Positions 25,945 through 34,841 of a stretch of DNA of 64,000 nt are shown here, in pieces. Location of the stretch: assembly GCA_025060475.1 (NCBI GenBank), contig JANXBZ010000002.1, forward strand, positions 94,676 to 158,675. The letters run 5' to 3'. This DNA comes from Dictyoglomus sp. (GTDB taxonomy: Bacteria; Dictyoglomota; Dictyoglomia; Dictyoglomales; Dictyoglomaceae). A program made the translations under genes and the position numbers. Numbering within the stretch: position 1 is the stretch's first letter; each line of letters starts with the position of its first letter. The notes under the pieces are model-generated. The model saw only the letters and a program-made list of their open reading frames with translations, had not been told where the DNA came from and did no database searches.

Positions 25945-27009
25945 ATGAAAGTGAAAGATTTTGTAGAAAGGATAAAGGATATATCGAAAAAAGAAATAAA
26001 TATAATGGAATTTTGTGGAACCCATACTCATGAGATTTTTAGATATGGAATTAGAGAAATTTTACCAGAAAATATTCATCTTTTCTCGGGTCCTGGGTGT
26101 CCTGTATGCGTAACAGCAGAAGAAGATATTGATTATATCTTATTTCTCTCAGAAAATTACAATTTTGGAATAATTACTTTTGGAGATTTAATAAATGTTC
26201 CAGGTTCCACGGGAAGTTTAAATTATTTAAGAGCAAAGGGAAAGGAAGTAATTGTTATATACTCTCCCCTTGAGGCATTAAATATAGCTAAAAAAAATAA
26301 AAATAAAAAATATATTTTAGTGGGAATCGGTTTTGAGACTACAGCTCCTAACTTTGCTTATACTTTAATAAAAATAAAAGAAGAAAATATTCCCAATTTA
26401 TTCTTTCTTTCTCTTCATAAATTAACTCCTCCTGCTATTAAGGCAATACTTGATATGGGAGAGGTAAAACTTGATGGGATTATTGGTCCAGGACATGTAT
26501 CTACTATTATTGGAAGAAAAGGATGGGAAGAGGTTTTTAATCAATATAATATTCCCTTCGCAATTACAGGTTTTAAACCTGAAGAAATTTTATATGGCAT
26601 ATATCTTTTGGTAATTACTATTGAGGAAGGAAAAGCTTCTCTTATAAATGCCTATAAAAAGAGCGTAAAAGAAGAAGGTAACAAAAAAGCTTTAGATTTC
26701 ATATATAAGGTTTTTAAAAAAGGACCTGCAAAATGGAGAGGGTTTGGTATTATTGATAACAGTGGTCTTATACTAAAAGAAGAATTTGAAGATATCGATA
26801 TAAGAAAAATTTATCCTGTAAAGATTGAATCTAAGGGGAATTTATTATGTAAATGTGGTGAGGTACTAAGAGGTGTATTAAAACCTCCAGAGTGTCCCCT
26901 TTATGGAAGGATATGTACTCCTGAAAATCCAAAGGGTCCCTGTATGGTTTCTTCTGAAGGGACATGTTCTGCTTATTATATTTATGGGGGAAATAGATGG
27001 AAGAGATAA
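25945..27009 (+). CDS. hypD: Hydrogenase maturation protein HypD
   Basis: 354 residues. Motifs MEFCGTHTHEIFRYG, FSGPGCPVCVT, GFETTAP, GPGHVS and the C-terminal cysteine cluster CKCGEVLRG, PPECPLYGRICTP, GPCMVSSEGTC that binds a 4Fe-4S cluster. HypD, with HypC, is the scaffold on which the Fe(CN)2CO cofactor of NiFe hydrogenases is built. It starts 2 nt after hypC and overlaps hypE by 13 nt. Confidence 0.96.
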   Translation: MKVKDFVERIKDISKKEINIMEFCGTHTHEIFRYGIREILPENIHLFSGPGCPVCVTAEEDIDYILFLSENYNFGIITFGDLINVPGSTGSLNYLRAKGKEVIVIYSPLEALNIAKKNKNKKYILVGIGFETTAPNFAYTLIKIKEENIPNLFFLSLHKLTPPAIKAILDMGEVKLDGIIGPGHVSTIIGRKGWEEVFNQYNIPFAITGFKPEEILYGIYLLVITIEEGKASLINAYKKSVKEEGNKKALDFIYKVFKKGPAKWRGFGIIDNSGLILKEEFEDIDIRKIYPVKIESKGNLLCKCGEVLRGVLKPPECPLYGRICTPENPKGPCMVSSEGTCSAYYIYGGNRWKR

Positions 27010-27998
27010 TTCTTCTTTCTCATGGAAGTGGAGGAGAACTGACAAAAAGGCTTATTGAAGAGGAAATTTTAAAATATTTTGGAAATGAAATATTAGGTGA
27101 GTTATTAGATTCAGGAGTTTTTAATATAGAAGGAAAGATTGCTTTTACTACTGATTCTTTTGTAGTATCTCCTATCTTTTTTAACGGAGGAGATATAGGA
27201 AAACTTTCTATTTATGGAACTGTAAATGATTTATCGGTAATGGGAGCAAAACCTTTATATTTGAGTGTGGGATTTATTATTGAAGAGGGTCTAACTTTAA
27301 ATGAATTTAGAAAAATCCTCCAATCTATGAGTAATGCAAGTAGGGAATGTGGAGTAAAAATTATTACAGGGGATACAAAAGTTGTAGAAAAAGGAAAAGG
27401 GGACAAGATTTTTATAAATACAACTGGCATTGGAATAATAGAAAAAGATTTGGATTGGAGAGGGAGAAAAATAGAGGAGGGGGACTTGATAATTGTTAAT
27501 GGAGGAATTGGAGAACATGGGATTTCTCTAATGCTTCAAAGATTAGGAGTTAAAATAGGAGAAGAAATAAAGTCAGATCTTGCTCCTTTAAATTCTCTAA
27601 CTTTACCTCTTCTTTCATTTTTTAAAGGAATTAAATTTATGAGAGATCCCACAAGGGGTGGAGTTGCGGGAGTTTTAAATGAGGTTGCTCAGAGATATAA
27701 TGTGGAAATAGAAATTGAAGAAGAAAAGATTCCTCTAAAGGATTGGGTGAGATCTGCAAGTGAGATTTTAGGCATAGATCCTCTTTATTCTGCTAACGAA
27801 GGAAAGGTAATTATTATAGTGACAAGGGAAGAAGGAGATAAAATTGTTGAATTTTTGAATAAACATGAACTAGGAAAAGAAGGAAGAATTATTGGAGAAA
27901 TTAAAGGTAAGGGAAATAAGGTGTATTTAAGGACTAAGATTGGTACAAGAAGAATTTTAGATCCATTAAGAAAGGATCTCCTTCCAAGAATATGTTAA
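26997..27998 (+). CDS. hypE: Hydrogenase maturation protein HypE
   Basis: 333 residues. AIR synthase-like fold: LSHGSGGELTKRL, TDSFVVSPIFFNGGDIG, RDPTRGGVAGVLNE, and the C-terminal PRIC, whose terminal cysteine becomes thiocarbamoylated and dehydrated to thiocyanate. It supplies cyanide ligands with HypF. HypA, HypB, HypF and the hydrogenase structural genes are not in the window. It overlaps the next gene by 7 nt. Confidence 0.96.
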   Translation: MEEIILLSHGSGGELTKRLIEEEILKYFGNEILGELLDSGVFNIEGKIAFTTDSFVVSPIFFNGGDIGKLSIYGTVNDLSVMGAKPLYLSVGFIIEEGLTLNEFRKILQSMSNASRECGVKIITGDTKVVEKGKGDKIFINTTGIGIIEKDLDWRGRKIEEGDLIIVNGGIGEHGISLMLQRLGVKIGEEIKSDLAPLNSLTLPLLSFFKGIKFMRDPTRGGVAGVLNEVAQRYNVEIEIEEEKIPLKDWVRSASEILGIDPLYSANEGKVIIIVTREEGDKIVEFLNKHELGKEGRIIGEIKGKGNKVYLRTKIGTRRILDPLRKDLLPRIC

Positions 27999-28876
27999 AG
28001 GATAATAAAGAATTTTTAAAAAGAAATCTACTTTTTGATGGTGCTATGGGGACAGAGCTTCAAAGAAGAGGTCTTCCCATAGGAATACCTCCAGAGCTTT
28101 GGAATATGGATAATCCTAATATTGTTGAGGATATCCATAGAGATTATATTTCTTCTGGGGCTATGGTGATTGAGACTAATACTTTTGGAGGAAACAGGTT
28201 AAGATTAAAAAGAAAAGATCTAGAGGGAAAAGTTAAAGAAATAAATAAAAGGGCAGTAGAGATTGCATTAAAATTTAAAAGTAAGGGAATATTAATTGCA
28301 GGGTCGGTAGGACCTTTAGGAGAACTTATTGAGCCATATGGGGATATTACAGAAGAAGAAGCAGAAGAGATTTTTTCTGAACAGATAGAAATATTGAGAG
28401 ATTCAGGGGTGGACTTTATTCTTATAGAGACCATGATTTCCTTGAATGAAGCGAAAATAGCCTTAAGATCCGCAAAAAGGTTAGGATGTATAGTAGGTGT
28501 CACTATGAGTTTTGAATGGGGAGCAAAGGGTGGAAGAACTCCCTTTGGAGATGAGGTAGAAATATCTATGAGGGAGTTGGAAAAGGAAGGGGCAGATTTT
28601 GTGGGAGCAAATTGTGGAAAAGGAATTGAAGATATGAGAAAAATAGCACCTATACTTAGAAAGTCAACAAATCTTCCTATTTTAATACAGCCCAATGCAG
28701 GTATGCCTCAAATTATTAATAGAAAATTGGTTTATTCAGAATCTCCCTCTAATTTTGCAGTTTTTGTTGAAGAAATGTTAGATTTAGGAGTAAATTTTAT
28801 TGGGGGATGTTGTGGAACAAATCCTGAATTCATAAAGGAAGCTTATAAGATTTTTAAAGAAAAAGGTAGAATATAA
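27992..28876 (+). CDS. Homocysteine S-methyltransferase domain protein
   Basis: 294 residues, the size of a stand-alone homocysteine S-methyltransferase domain (MetH N-terminal module or MmuM). LLFDGAMGTELQRRG at the N-terminus, ETNTFGGNR, GPLGELIEPYG, GANCGKG and GGCCGTNPEFI supply the three zinc-binding cysteines. It has no reductase, folate or cobalamin domain, so the methyl donor is supplied by another protein or by S-methylmethionine. Its start lies inside hypE, so it is translated with the hyp genes although no functional link is known. Confidence 0.9.
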   Translation: MLKDNKEFLKRNLLFDGAMGTELQRRGLPIGIPPELWNMDNPNIVEDIHRDYISSGAMVIETNTFGGNRLRLKRKDLEGKVKEINKRAVEIALKFKSKGILIAGSVGPLGELIEPYGDITEEEAEEIFSEQIEILRDSGVDFILIETMISLNEAKIALRSAKRLGCIVGVTMSFEWGAKGGRTPFGDEVEISMRELEKEGADFVGANCGKGIEDMRKIAPILRKSTNLPILIQPNAGMPQIINRKLVYSESPSNFAVFVEEMLDLGVNFIGGCCGTNPEFIKEAYKIFKEKGRI

Positions 28877-28877
28877 T

Positions 28878-28905
28878 GGGGAGGGAATATCCCTCCCCTA
28901 TAATT
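28878..28905. terminator. Hairpin between convergent genes
   Basis: A perfect 9-bp stem GGGGAGGGA/TCCCTCCCC (28878-28886, 28890-28898) with a 3-nt loop sits between the methyltransferase stop and the GH53 stop. The following tract TAATTATTCTT is only moderately T-rich, so it may act in both directions. Confidence 0.75.
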
Positions 28906-30772
28906 ATTCTTCTGTTAATTCAAAATCATCAATCCAGCCCCAATTTCCTGTATTACCATCAACTATAATACTAATTTTACATTGACCGTTGGAAACTTTT
29001 ATTCCTTTTATAGTAGGATTACTCCATTTAAGCCATCCAGTATTTACAATATCTAGAATCAAATCTTCTCCTCCATATTCGCTTACTTTAAGTTTCAGAA
29101 TATTCTCTCCTCCTCCACCTTGAATCCAAAAACTTACTTTGTAATTTCCATTTTTCAGTCCCTTAATTAGTTGGTACATTTCAAATTTAAATGGCTTATC
29201 AAGCCAATAATTTACTGCATATTCTCCAGATTTAGCATTCTGAGGAGGACTTGCTTTAACTACTTTTACTGCAGTTCTATCTCCTACTACTATCCAGGGA
29301 TCAAAACTTCCTGACTCGAAACTTGGATTCTGAACAAAATTCTTTTCTCCAATAACAGTTATTTTTGCAAATACATTAATATTTACATCTCTGGCAACAC
29401 CTTTTATTTTAAAGGTTCCTGGTGTAGAAATTAATGATTTATCAATCTCTTCCCATGTAACTGGAATTGATCTTATAGAATCATCAGAAAATAAGATTTT
29501 AACCTTTTCAGGAAGTCGCGGTATTTCGCCTGTAGAAGTTTTTATATTTACGTCAGAAAGCAATTCCCTGGGTTCAGGCTTTATGTAGGATTTTCCATAA
29601 ACAAGATTAAAAACATCTAGGGAGGGTAGAGCATTCCCATTAAAATCAAATAAGGCTTGATTTTCCCAGGGATTTCCTTCTCCAGTTTTCCAACCTGCTC
29701 CCTTTACAGGTATCCAACATCCTTCCCAGTAAAATATTCCTAAGCCTCTTTTGTTGGGAACTTGAGCAACAACTTCCATAATGTCTCTTATTGCAGTAGC
29801 CTGCCCCTGAATTGTTGCTTTATATCCTCCCATTACTTCCATATCTCCCCCAAAAATATTGGGATGTCCATCCACGTCTTGTAAGGTCCATGCATAAGCA
29901 GTTTCAAGAATTACTACATCCTTGTTAAATCTTTGGGAAATATCATTTAAGTTTGCTTTTAATTCTTCGAGAGTTCCATGCCAGTAGGGATAATATGATA
30001 CTCCAATAATGTCAAAATCTACCTTTCTTGCTACCATTTCTGCAAAGAACCAGCGATATAAAGAATTATTCCCACCATCGGATAAATGAAGAGCAATTTT
30101 AATAGACTTACTTATTTTTCTCACAGCGCTGATTCCAGCATTTAGTAGTTTTACAAATCCATCAAATCCTCCTACATTTACCCCAATAAGTTGTCCATCA
30201 GGCCATAAAAATCCATTGTTTATTTCGTTTCCTAATTGGACCATATCAGGAAGGGCATTATTCTTTTTCATGTAATCTAAAACTTTAGTAGTAAAATTAG
30301 ACACTTCTTTAACTAAGGATGTTCCTTTTAAATCTTTCCATGCTTTTGGCTTTGTCTGTTTTCCTGGATCTGCCCACCAATCACTATAGTGAAAATCAAG
30401 ACATACCTTTAATCCTAAAGCTTTTGCTCTTTGAGCAATTTTTGTCATTTTTATGTAATCACAGTTTCCTCCTCCTAGGGGTTGTCCCTTCTCATCATAG
30501 GGATCATTCCAAACTCTTAATCTTATCCAGTTTACTCCATGGTCCTTTAATATCTTAAGAGGATCCTTTTCTATGCCATTGTCGTAAAATTTACCACCAT
30601 TCTCTTCAATCTGATAAAGCATTGAAACATCAATTCCTTTAATAAAATCTGGTGGTAGATTCTCAATGGGATTTACAAATATTTTGGTTTCTGAAAATCC
30701 TGGTACAAGAAAGGAAACTAGTCCCAACATGGTCATTATTTTAAATATTGAGAAAAGTTTATTGGATCTCAT
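28904..30772 (-). CDS. Secreted arabinogalactan endo-beta-1,4-galactanase (GH53) with Ig-like and CBM61-like domains
   Basis: About 622 residues. A GTG at 30781 is part of the GGAGGTGA ribosome binding site, so the start is the ATG at 30772 (MRSNKLFSIFK), giving a signal peptide of about 28 residues. The GH53 barrel spans about 45-400 (KGIDVSMLYQIEENGG, RLRVWNDPYD, the acid/base in GNEIN, the nucleophile in ILETAYAW). An Ig-like bacterial domain follows at about 415-480, then about 485-620 resembles CBM61, a beta-1,4-galactan-binding module known from Thermotoga GH53. It cleaves galactan outside the cell. It lies 15 nt downstream of the MalG-like permease, tying the transporter to galacto-oligosaccharides. 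Confidence 0.93.
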   Translation of the reverse strand: MRSNKLFSIFKIMTMLGLVSFLVPGFSETKIFVNPIENLPPDFIKGIDVSMLYQIEENGGKFYDNGIEKDPLKILKDHGVNWIRLRVWNDPYDEKGQPLGGGNCDYIKMTKIAQRAKALGLKVCLDFHYSDWWADPGKQTKPKAWKDLKGTSLVKEVSNFTTKVLDYMKKNNALPDMVQLGNEINNGFLWPDGQLIGVNVGGFDGFVKLLNAGISAVRKISKSIKIALHLSDGGNNSLYRWFFAEMVARKVDFDIIGVSYYPYWHGTLEELKANLNDISQRFNKDVVILETAYAWTLQDVDGHPNIFGGDMEVMGGYKATIQGQATAIRDIMEVVAQVPNKRGLGIFYWEGCWIPVKGAGWKTGEGNPWENQALFDFNGNALPSLDVFNLVYGKSYIKPEPRELLSDVNIKTSTGEIPRLPEKVKILFSDDSIRSIPVTWEEIDKSLISTPGTFKIKGVARDVNINVFAKITVIGEKNFVQNPSFESGSFDPWIVVGDRTAVKVVKASPPQNAKSGEYAVNYWLDKPFKFEMYQLIKGLKNGNYKVSFWIQGGGGENILKLKVSEYGGEDLILDIVNTGWLKWSNPTIKGIKVSNGQCKISIIVDGNTGNWGWIDDFELTEE

Positions 30773-30787
30773 GAATTTCACCTCCCT

Positions 30788-33040
30788 TTATCCCTTTACT
30801 GCTCCCTTAGTAAGTCCAGAAACTATATATCTTTGAAGGGAAAGGAATAAAATAGTCATAGGCAACATTCCAAGAAGGGCAGCTGCTGTGAATAAGCCCC
30901 ATTCTGTAAGATATGGTCCTGAGGAGAAGGTCCAAAGTCCAATAGCATATGTATAATTTTTGGCATCTCGCAATATAATTCTTGCAAAGATGAATTCATT
31001 AAAGACACTCATAAAAGTTAAAATTACTACTACTGCGAGAATAGGTCGAGCAAGGGGAATAACTATCTTATAAAAGGTTTGAAATCTTGTGGCACCATCA
31101 ATCATTGCGGATTCTTCTAAAGAATCAGGAATGGTGTCGTAAAATCCTTTGATTATATACATGTTATATGCAATGTTGCCAAGATAAACAAAGGTAAGTC
31201 CTGTTAGAGTATCCAAGCCTAAAAAGGGAATAAACTTCCCTAATAAATTGAGAAGGCTATATATAGCGATCATATAAACTGCACTGGGAAACATCTGGAT
31301 TAGAAGAAGAGTCATTATTCCATATCTTCTTCCCCAAAATCTTAATCTGCTAAAGGGATAGGCAGCAATGGAGCATATGATGGTGGTTATAATTGCAGCA
31401 AAACCAGCAACAAAAATTGAGTTTCTAACCCATCTTAAGAAATAATGTTTTGTTTTCTGCTTCCATATTTGATCGATTCTAAATAATTCTCCATCAATTC
31501 TATTTAAATGCCCCTTAATTTCTCTGTAGGGTAGTAGATCCATTAGATCTCCTGCCTTTTTGGAAACAATATTCATATTGGGGCTCACAAGGTTCACATA
31601 ATCAGTTTTGGCAATATTATATAATTTATCTAAAATTTCTGGTTTTATGGACATCTTTTTTAAGATTAAATCTGAAAGATAGACTTGGGTTTTCTCCATG
31701 GTTTTATTAAAATTCCTTGTGAAAAGATCAAATTTTTCTAAAAATGTACTATATTCCTGAAACCATCTCAATTTATCTGCAGAAGATTCTATTTTAGACA
31801 CTAATTCATCTCTATCAAAATTCATGATATAGTTGCTGACAAAATCTCTAAATTCCCCCTCTATAGGTGCGCAAAGGATGATTAAATCTTCAAAATTTTT
31901 AGTGTTTTCAATATCTTTTATCTTTTCTTCTAATTTTTTTAAGAAATTAGAAATTTCTAAATCTTTAGAAAGAGGTTTTAGTTCTTCTTCCTCTTCTTTT
32001 ATTTCTGTTCCCAAAATTTCCTTTTGTATTTCTAAAAACTCATTTTCTTGTTCTAATAAAGCCAATTTTCTTTCTTCCTTTTTAAGTTCTTTAATGTTAT
32101 ATTCAAGTTTAGAAATCGATGGGGAAATCTTAGAATTCAATTCTCTTATGCTTATATATATTTCCCTTGATTGATTAAGCAAAAGATTTTCTTGCTTCTT
32201 CAAGTTACTATAAAGATTGTTTAAGGAATTTAAAGTCTCAGAAAGATCAGGATATTTTTCAATCTTTTTGATAATATTTTCTAAAATATTTAGAGACTTC
32301 GATAAAAAATTATCCTTTTTGATATCTATAAAAGACGCAGGCAAGATATTGGAATTCTTAGTTAGGCTCTTATTTAGGAATTCAATCTGTGGATTTATCT
32401 TATAACTAAATTCTTTATTTATGTTAAGAATATTTTCTTGTAAGGATATGTAATTATTTTTAATTTTGCTTATCTCTATAGAGTTTTTCTTTATTCTTTC
32501 AGAAATTTCATAAAGCCTTTCTTTAAGTTTTTTTAAAGAGGTATTATTTTCTTTTAGATTATTTCTTAGGGATTTTTCCTTAGAAATCTTTCCTTCTAAA
32601 AATTTTTTTAATTCTAAAAGTATTGATAAAGTTCTTTTTTTAATTTCTTCATTTTTAGAAGAAAGAAAGTTATTTACTTTATCAAAGGATTCTTTAGAAT
32701 ATATATACCTTTCTTGAGTTTCCTTTATATAATTTTGTAATGCCTTTAAATCTTCTTCTATAAGTCTATTAATCTTCTCATCCTTCCATTTATCATAAGG
32801 CGGTGTTCTTAAAACTAAGTTTTGGAGTTCCTGTATAAGAACAGGAATATTTTTCTCGGGTGCTATTAAGTCTATATAGTGTTGAAGGGTTAATCTTGAA
32901 GAAAAAATCTTTGTTGAGAAAGCAGCCTCGTCTCTTCTTATGGAAGTTGATACCACCCAAATTATGGGAAAGAGAATTATAGGGATAACAATCCATAAAA
33001 TTAAATGAGTTAATAAACTTTTTCTTCCTTCTCCAACCAT
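30788..33040 (-). CDS. MalG-like ABC sugar permease with a giant extracytoplasmic coiled-coil insertion
   Basis: 750 residues, versus about 280-300 for MalG. TM1 lies at about 12-31, followed by the normal LTLQHYIDLI segment near 48. Then residues about 65-530 are an insertion rich in Lys, Glu, Leu, Ile and Asn with long heptad-like runs (for example LKKLKERLYEISERIKKN). The standard permease core resumes at about 538 (NSIFVAGFAAI) with five TM helices, and the EAA loop LEESAMIDGATRFQTFYKIVIPLARP lies near 640-665. By MalG topology the insertion is outside the cytoplasmic membrane. It overlaps the MalF-like gene by 1 nt. I recall long MalG variants in Thermotogales; the role of the insertion is unknown. 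Confidence 0.9.
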   Translation of the reverse strand: MVGEGRKSLLTHLILWIVIPIILFPIIWVVSTSIRRDEAAFSTKIFSSRLTLQHYIDLIAPEKNIPVLIQELQNLVLRTPPYDKWKDEKINRLIEEDLKALQNYIKETQERYIYSKESFDKVNNFLSSKNEEIKKRTLSILLELKKFLEGKISKEKSLRNNLKENNTSLKKLKERLYEISERIKKNSIEISKIKNNYISLQENILNINKEFSYKINPQIEFLNKSLTKNSNILPASFIDIKKDNFLSKSLNILENIIKKIEKYPDLSETLNSLNNLYSNLKKQENLLLNQSREIYISIRELNSKISPSISKLEYNIKELKKEERKLALLEQENEFLEIQKEILGTEIKEEEEELKPLSKDLEISNFLKKLEEKIKDIENTKNFEDLIILCAPIEGEFRDFVSNYIMNFDRDELVSKIESSADKLRWFQEYSTFLEKFDLFTRNFNKTMEKTQVYLSDLILKKMSIKPEILDKLYNIAKTDYVNLVSPNMNIVSKKAGDLMDLLPYREIKGHLNRIDGELFRIDQIWKQKTKHYFLRWVRNSIFVAGFAAIITTIICSIAAYPFSRLRFWGRRYGIMTLLLIQMFPSAVYMIAIYSLLNLLGKFIPFLGLDTLTGLTFVYLGNIAYNMYIIKGFYDTIPDSLEESAMIDGATRFQTFYKIVIPLARPILAVVVILTFMSVFNEFIFARIILRDAKNYTYAIGLWTFSSGPYLTEWGLFTAAALLGMLPMTILFLSLQRYIVSGLTKGAVKG

Positions 33041-34776
33041 TATTGTTCACCTCTTATCTCTTCAAAAGCTCCTGATAGCTTAAAATTCATAAGACTAATT
33101 CCTGCAACTAAGAAGAAAATAAGAATGGCTATAGCACTAGCAAATCCAAATTCCTGTCCTCGCCCTTCAAAAGCTAATTTATATACATAGGATATTAAAA
33201 TATCAGTATGTCCTGCGGGAGTTGTCGCCCCAACCATAGGGGGACCTCCAGCGGTTAAAAGATAAATAAGGGTAAAGTTATTAAATGTATAAGCAAAACT
33301 ACTGATAAGTAAAGGAGCAACAACTGCAAGAAGTAATGGAAAGGTAATATACCAAAATCTATGCCATTTTCCAGCCCCATCGATAGCTGAAACTTCATAG
33401 AGCTCATCGGGTATTCCTTGAAGAGCTCCTAAGGAAACGGTCATCATATAAGGAAAAGTAAGCCAGGTATTAACAGTTAAGCATATAACTTTAGCCCAGA
33501 AGGGATCATTAAACCATTTTATCGGTTCCATTCCTAAAAAGGGAAGGATTATTTTATTAAGAATACCGTAGGTTTCATTGAAAATACCATTTCTCCAAGT
33601 CAAGACTGATATGAAATAGGGAATAGCCCAAGGAATAATAAGTAATGTTCTATAAAGATTTCTACCTTTTAATTTTCTATTATTAAGAACTAAGGCAAAG
33701 GAAAGTCCTAAGGAGAAAGAAAATAAAACTGTTAATAAAGACCAAATTATAGTCCATAGGAAAACTCTGAAGAATGGTCCTGAAACTTGTTCGTCTGTTA
33801 AAATTCTTGTAAAATTTTCAAATCCTACAAAAGCGGAATAACCTACAAGAAAAATTCTATTTCCCTTATCATCAATATCATAAAAAGATCCCTTTTCTTC
33901 AATAATAGTTTTTTTTGTCTTTGTATTGATAATTACAAGTTTTGTTTTTGTTTTACCATCTTCTCCAATATTTTCATAAGATAACCTATAAAGTCTATCT
34001 ACTATAAAGAATTTCCATCTTCCATCGTTGTCTATTTTTACTCCTAAAATTTTTCCTGTCTCTTTATCTACATATTCCGTTTGAATTAGATATTTCTGGA
34101 TAATTAAGGTAAAGTAGTAGAAATTTTTCTCAAGTTCAGGATTATCTAACATAAATATAGGTTTATAAACTTTATTAGAAGTTGAAATGAAATCAATATT
34201 ATCGATGTTGAAGGGATAAGGAGAAACCTCAAAGGTTTTTCCATCTAAGTCAAAAATTTTATTTTTTATCTTTGTAAGCTTTCCCTCTCTTAAAAGAATT
34301 TCTCTTCCCCTTTGTTTTTTAGGGAGAGGAATCCCTCCTATATAATATTCTTTATCAATCTCAAAAATTATTAAAAAATCATCAGTGGGCTGAGAATCTT
34401 TAAAAACAGAAAAAATTTTAAACTTTATAGGCTTTTCTTCTAAAATGTATGTATAGTTCGGATCATAAAGAAGCCTTTCTATAGCTTCTTCTCTTGTAAA
34501 AATATGGCCCGTTCCATAATTAGTAAAGGCAGTTTTGATAGTAAAATAAATGGGATAAAGAACAAGAAGAAATAAAAAAATAAGAGCAGGAATTGTATAT
34601 CTATAAGGATAAGCTTTAGGATTTAAAATAAAGAAATCTATAAGAATAAGAGCAGAAAGAAGAACAATCCCCAGCTCATAATAGGCATTTCGGATTAGGT
34701 AAATTCCAAATAATAAAAAGATAGCATTTAATAATGCTAATATAAACCATAAGAGGATTTTTAATATTTTAACCAC
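33040..34776 (-). CDS. MalF-like ABC sugar permease
   Basis: 578 residues with three TM helices in the first 90, then an extracytoplasmic domain of about 230 residues (about 90-320, analogous to the P2 loop of MalF that caps the binding protein), then the core permease. The EAA loop reads LYEVSAIDGAGKWHRFWYITFPLL. The GTG start at 34776 follows AGGAGGGAGAAG. It forms a heterodimeric channel with the MalG-like protein downstream. No ATPase gene is in this operon, so a shared MsmK/MalK-type ATPase encoded elsewhere is inferred. Confidence 0.92.
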   Translation of the reverse strand: MVKILKILLWFILALLNAIFLLFGIYLIRNAYYELGIVLLSALILIDFFILNPKAYPYRYTIPALIFLFLLVLYPIYFTIKTAFTNYGTGHIFTREEAIERLLYDPNYTYILEEKPIKFKIFSVFKDSQPTDDFLIIFEIDKEYYIGGIPLPKKQRGREILLREGKLTKIKNKIFDLDGKTFEVSPYPFNIDNIDFISTSNKVYKPIFMLDNPELEKNFYYFTLIIQKYLIQTEYVDKETGKILGVKIDNDGRWKFFIVDRLYRLSYENIGEDGKTKTKLVIINTKTKKTIIEEKGSFYDIDDKGNRIFLVGYSAFVGFENFTRILTDEQVSGPFFRVFLWTIIWSLLTVLFSFSLGLSFALVLNNRKLKGRNLYRTLLIIPWAIPYFISVLTWRNGIFNETYGILNKIILPFLGMEPIKWFNDPFWAKVICLTVNTWLTFPYMMTVSLGALQGIPDELYEVSAIDGAGKWHRFWYITFPLLLAVVAPLLISSFAYTFNNFTLIYLLTAGGPPMVGATTPAGHTDILISYVYKLAFEGRGQEFGFASAIAILIFFLVAGISLMNFKLSGAFEEIRGEQ

Positions 34777-34800
34777 TTATCTTCTCCCTCCTAAAAATTG

Positions 34801-34829
34801 AAAGCCCAAGGGGATTACCCTTGGGCTTT
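34801..34829. terminator. Intercistronic hairpin between binding protein and permease genes
   Basis: A 12-bp stem AAAGCCCAAGGG/CCCTTGGGCTTT (34801-34812, 34818-34829). In the direction of transcription (minus) it is followed by CAATTTTTAGG, a broken T-tract, so it is likely a partial terminator or 3' stabiliser that makes binding-protein mRNA more abundant than permease mRNA. Confidence 0.75.
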
Positions 34830-34841
34830 TTTTCTTAAATT

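Noticed and set aside
27990..28020. A SAM or B12 riboswitch ahead of the homocysteine methyltransferase
   Set aside because: The gene starts inside hypE, leaving no leader for a riboswitch.
28144..28695. Long antisense frame inside the homocysteine methyltransferase
   Set aside because: It mirrors the codon pattern of the real gene, with Ser/Ile/Pro-rich low-complexity residues and no ribosome binding site.
31833..32405. Plus-strand frames inside the MalG insertion
   Set aside because: Ser/Phe-rich antisense of the coiled-coil region; the minus frame is continuous from the conserved N-terminus to the conserved permease core.
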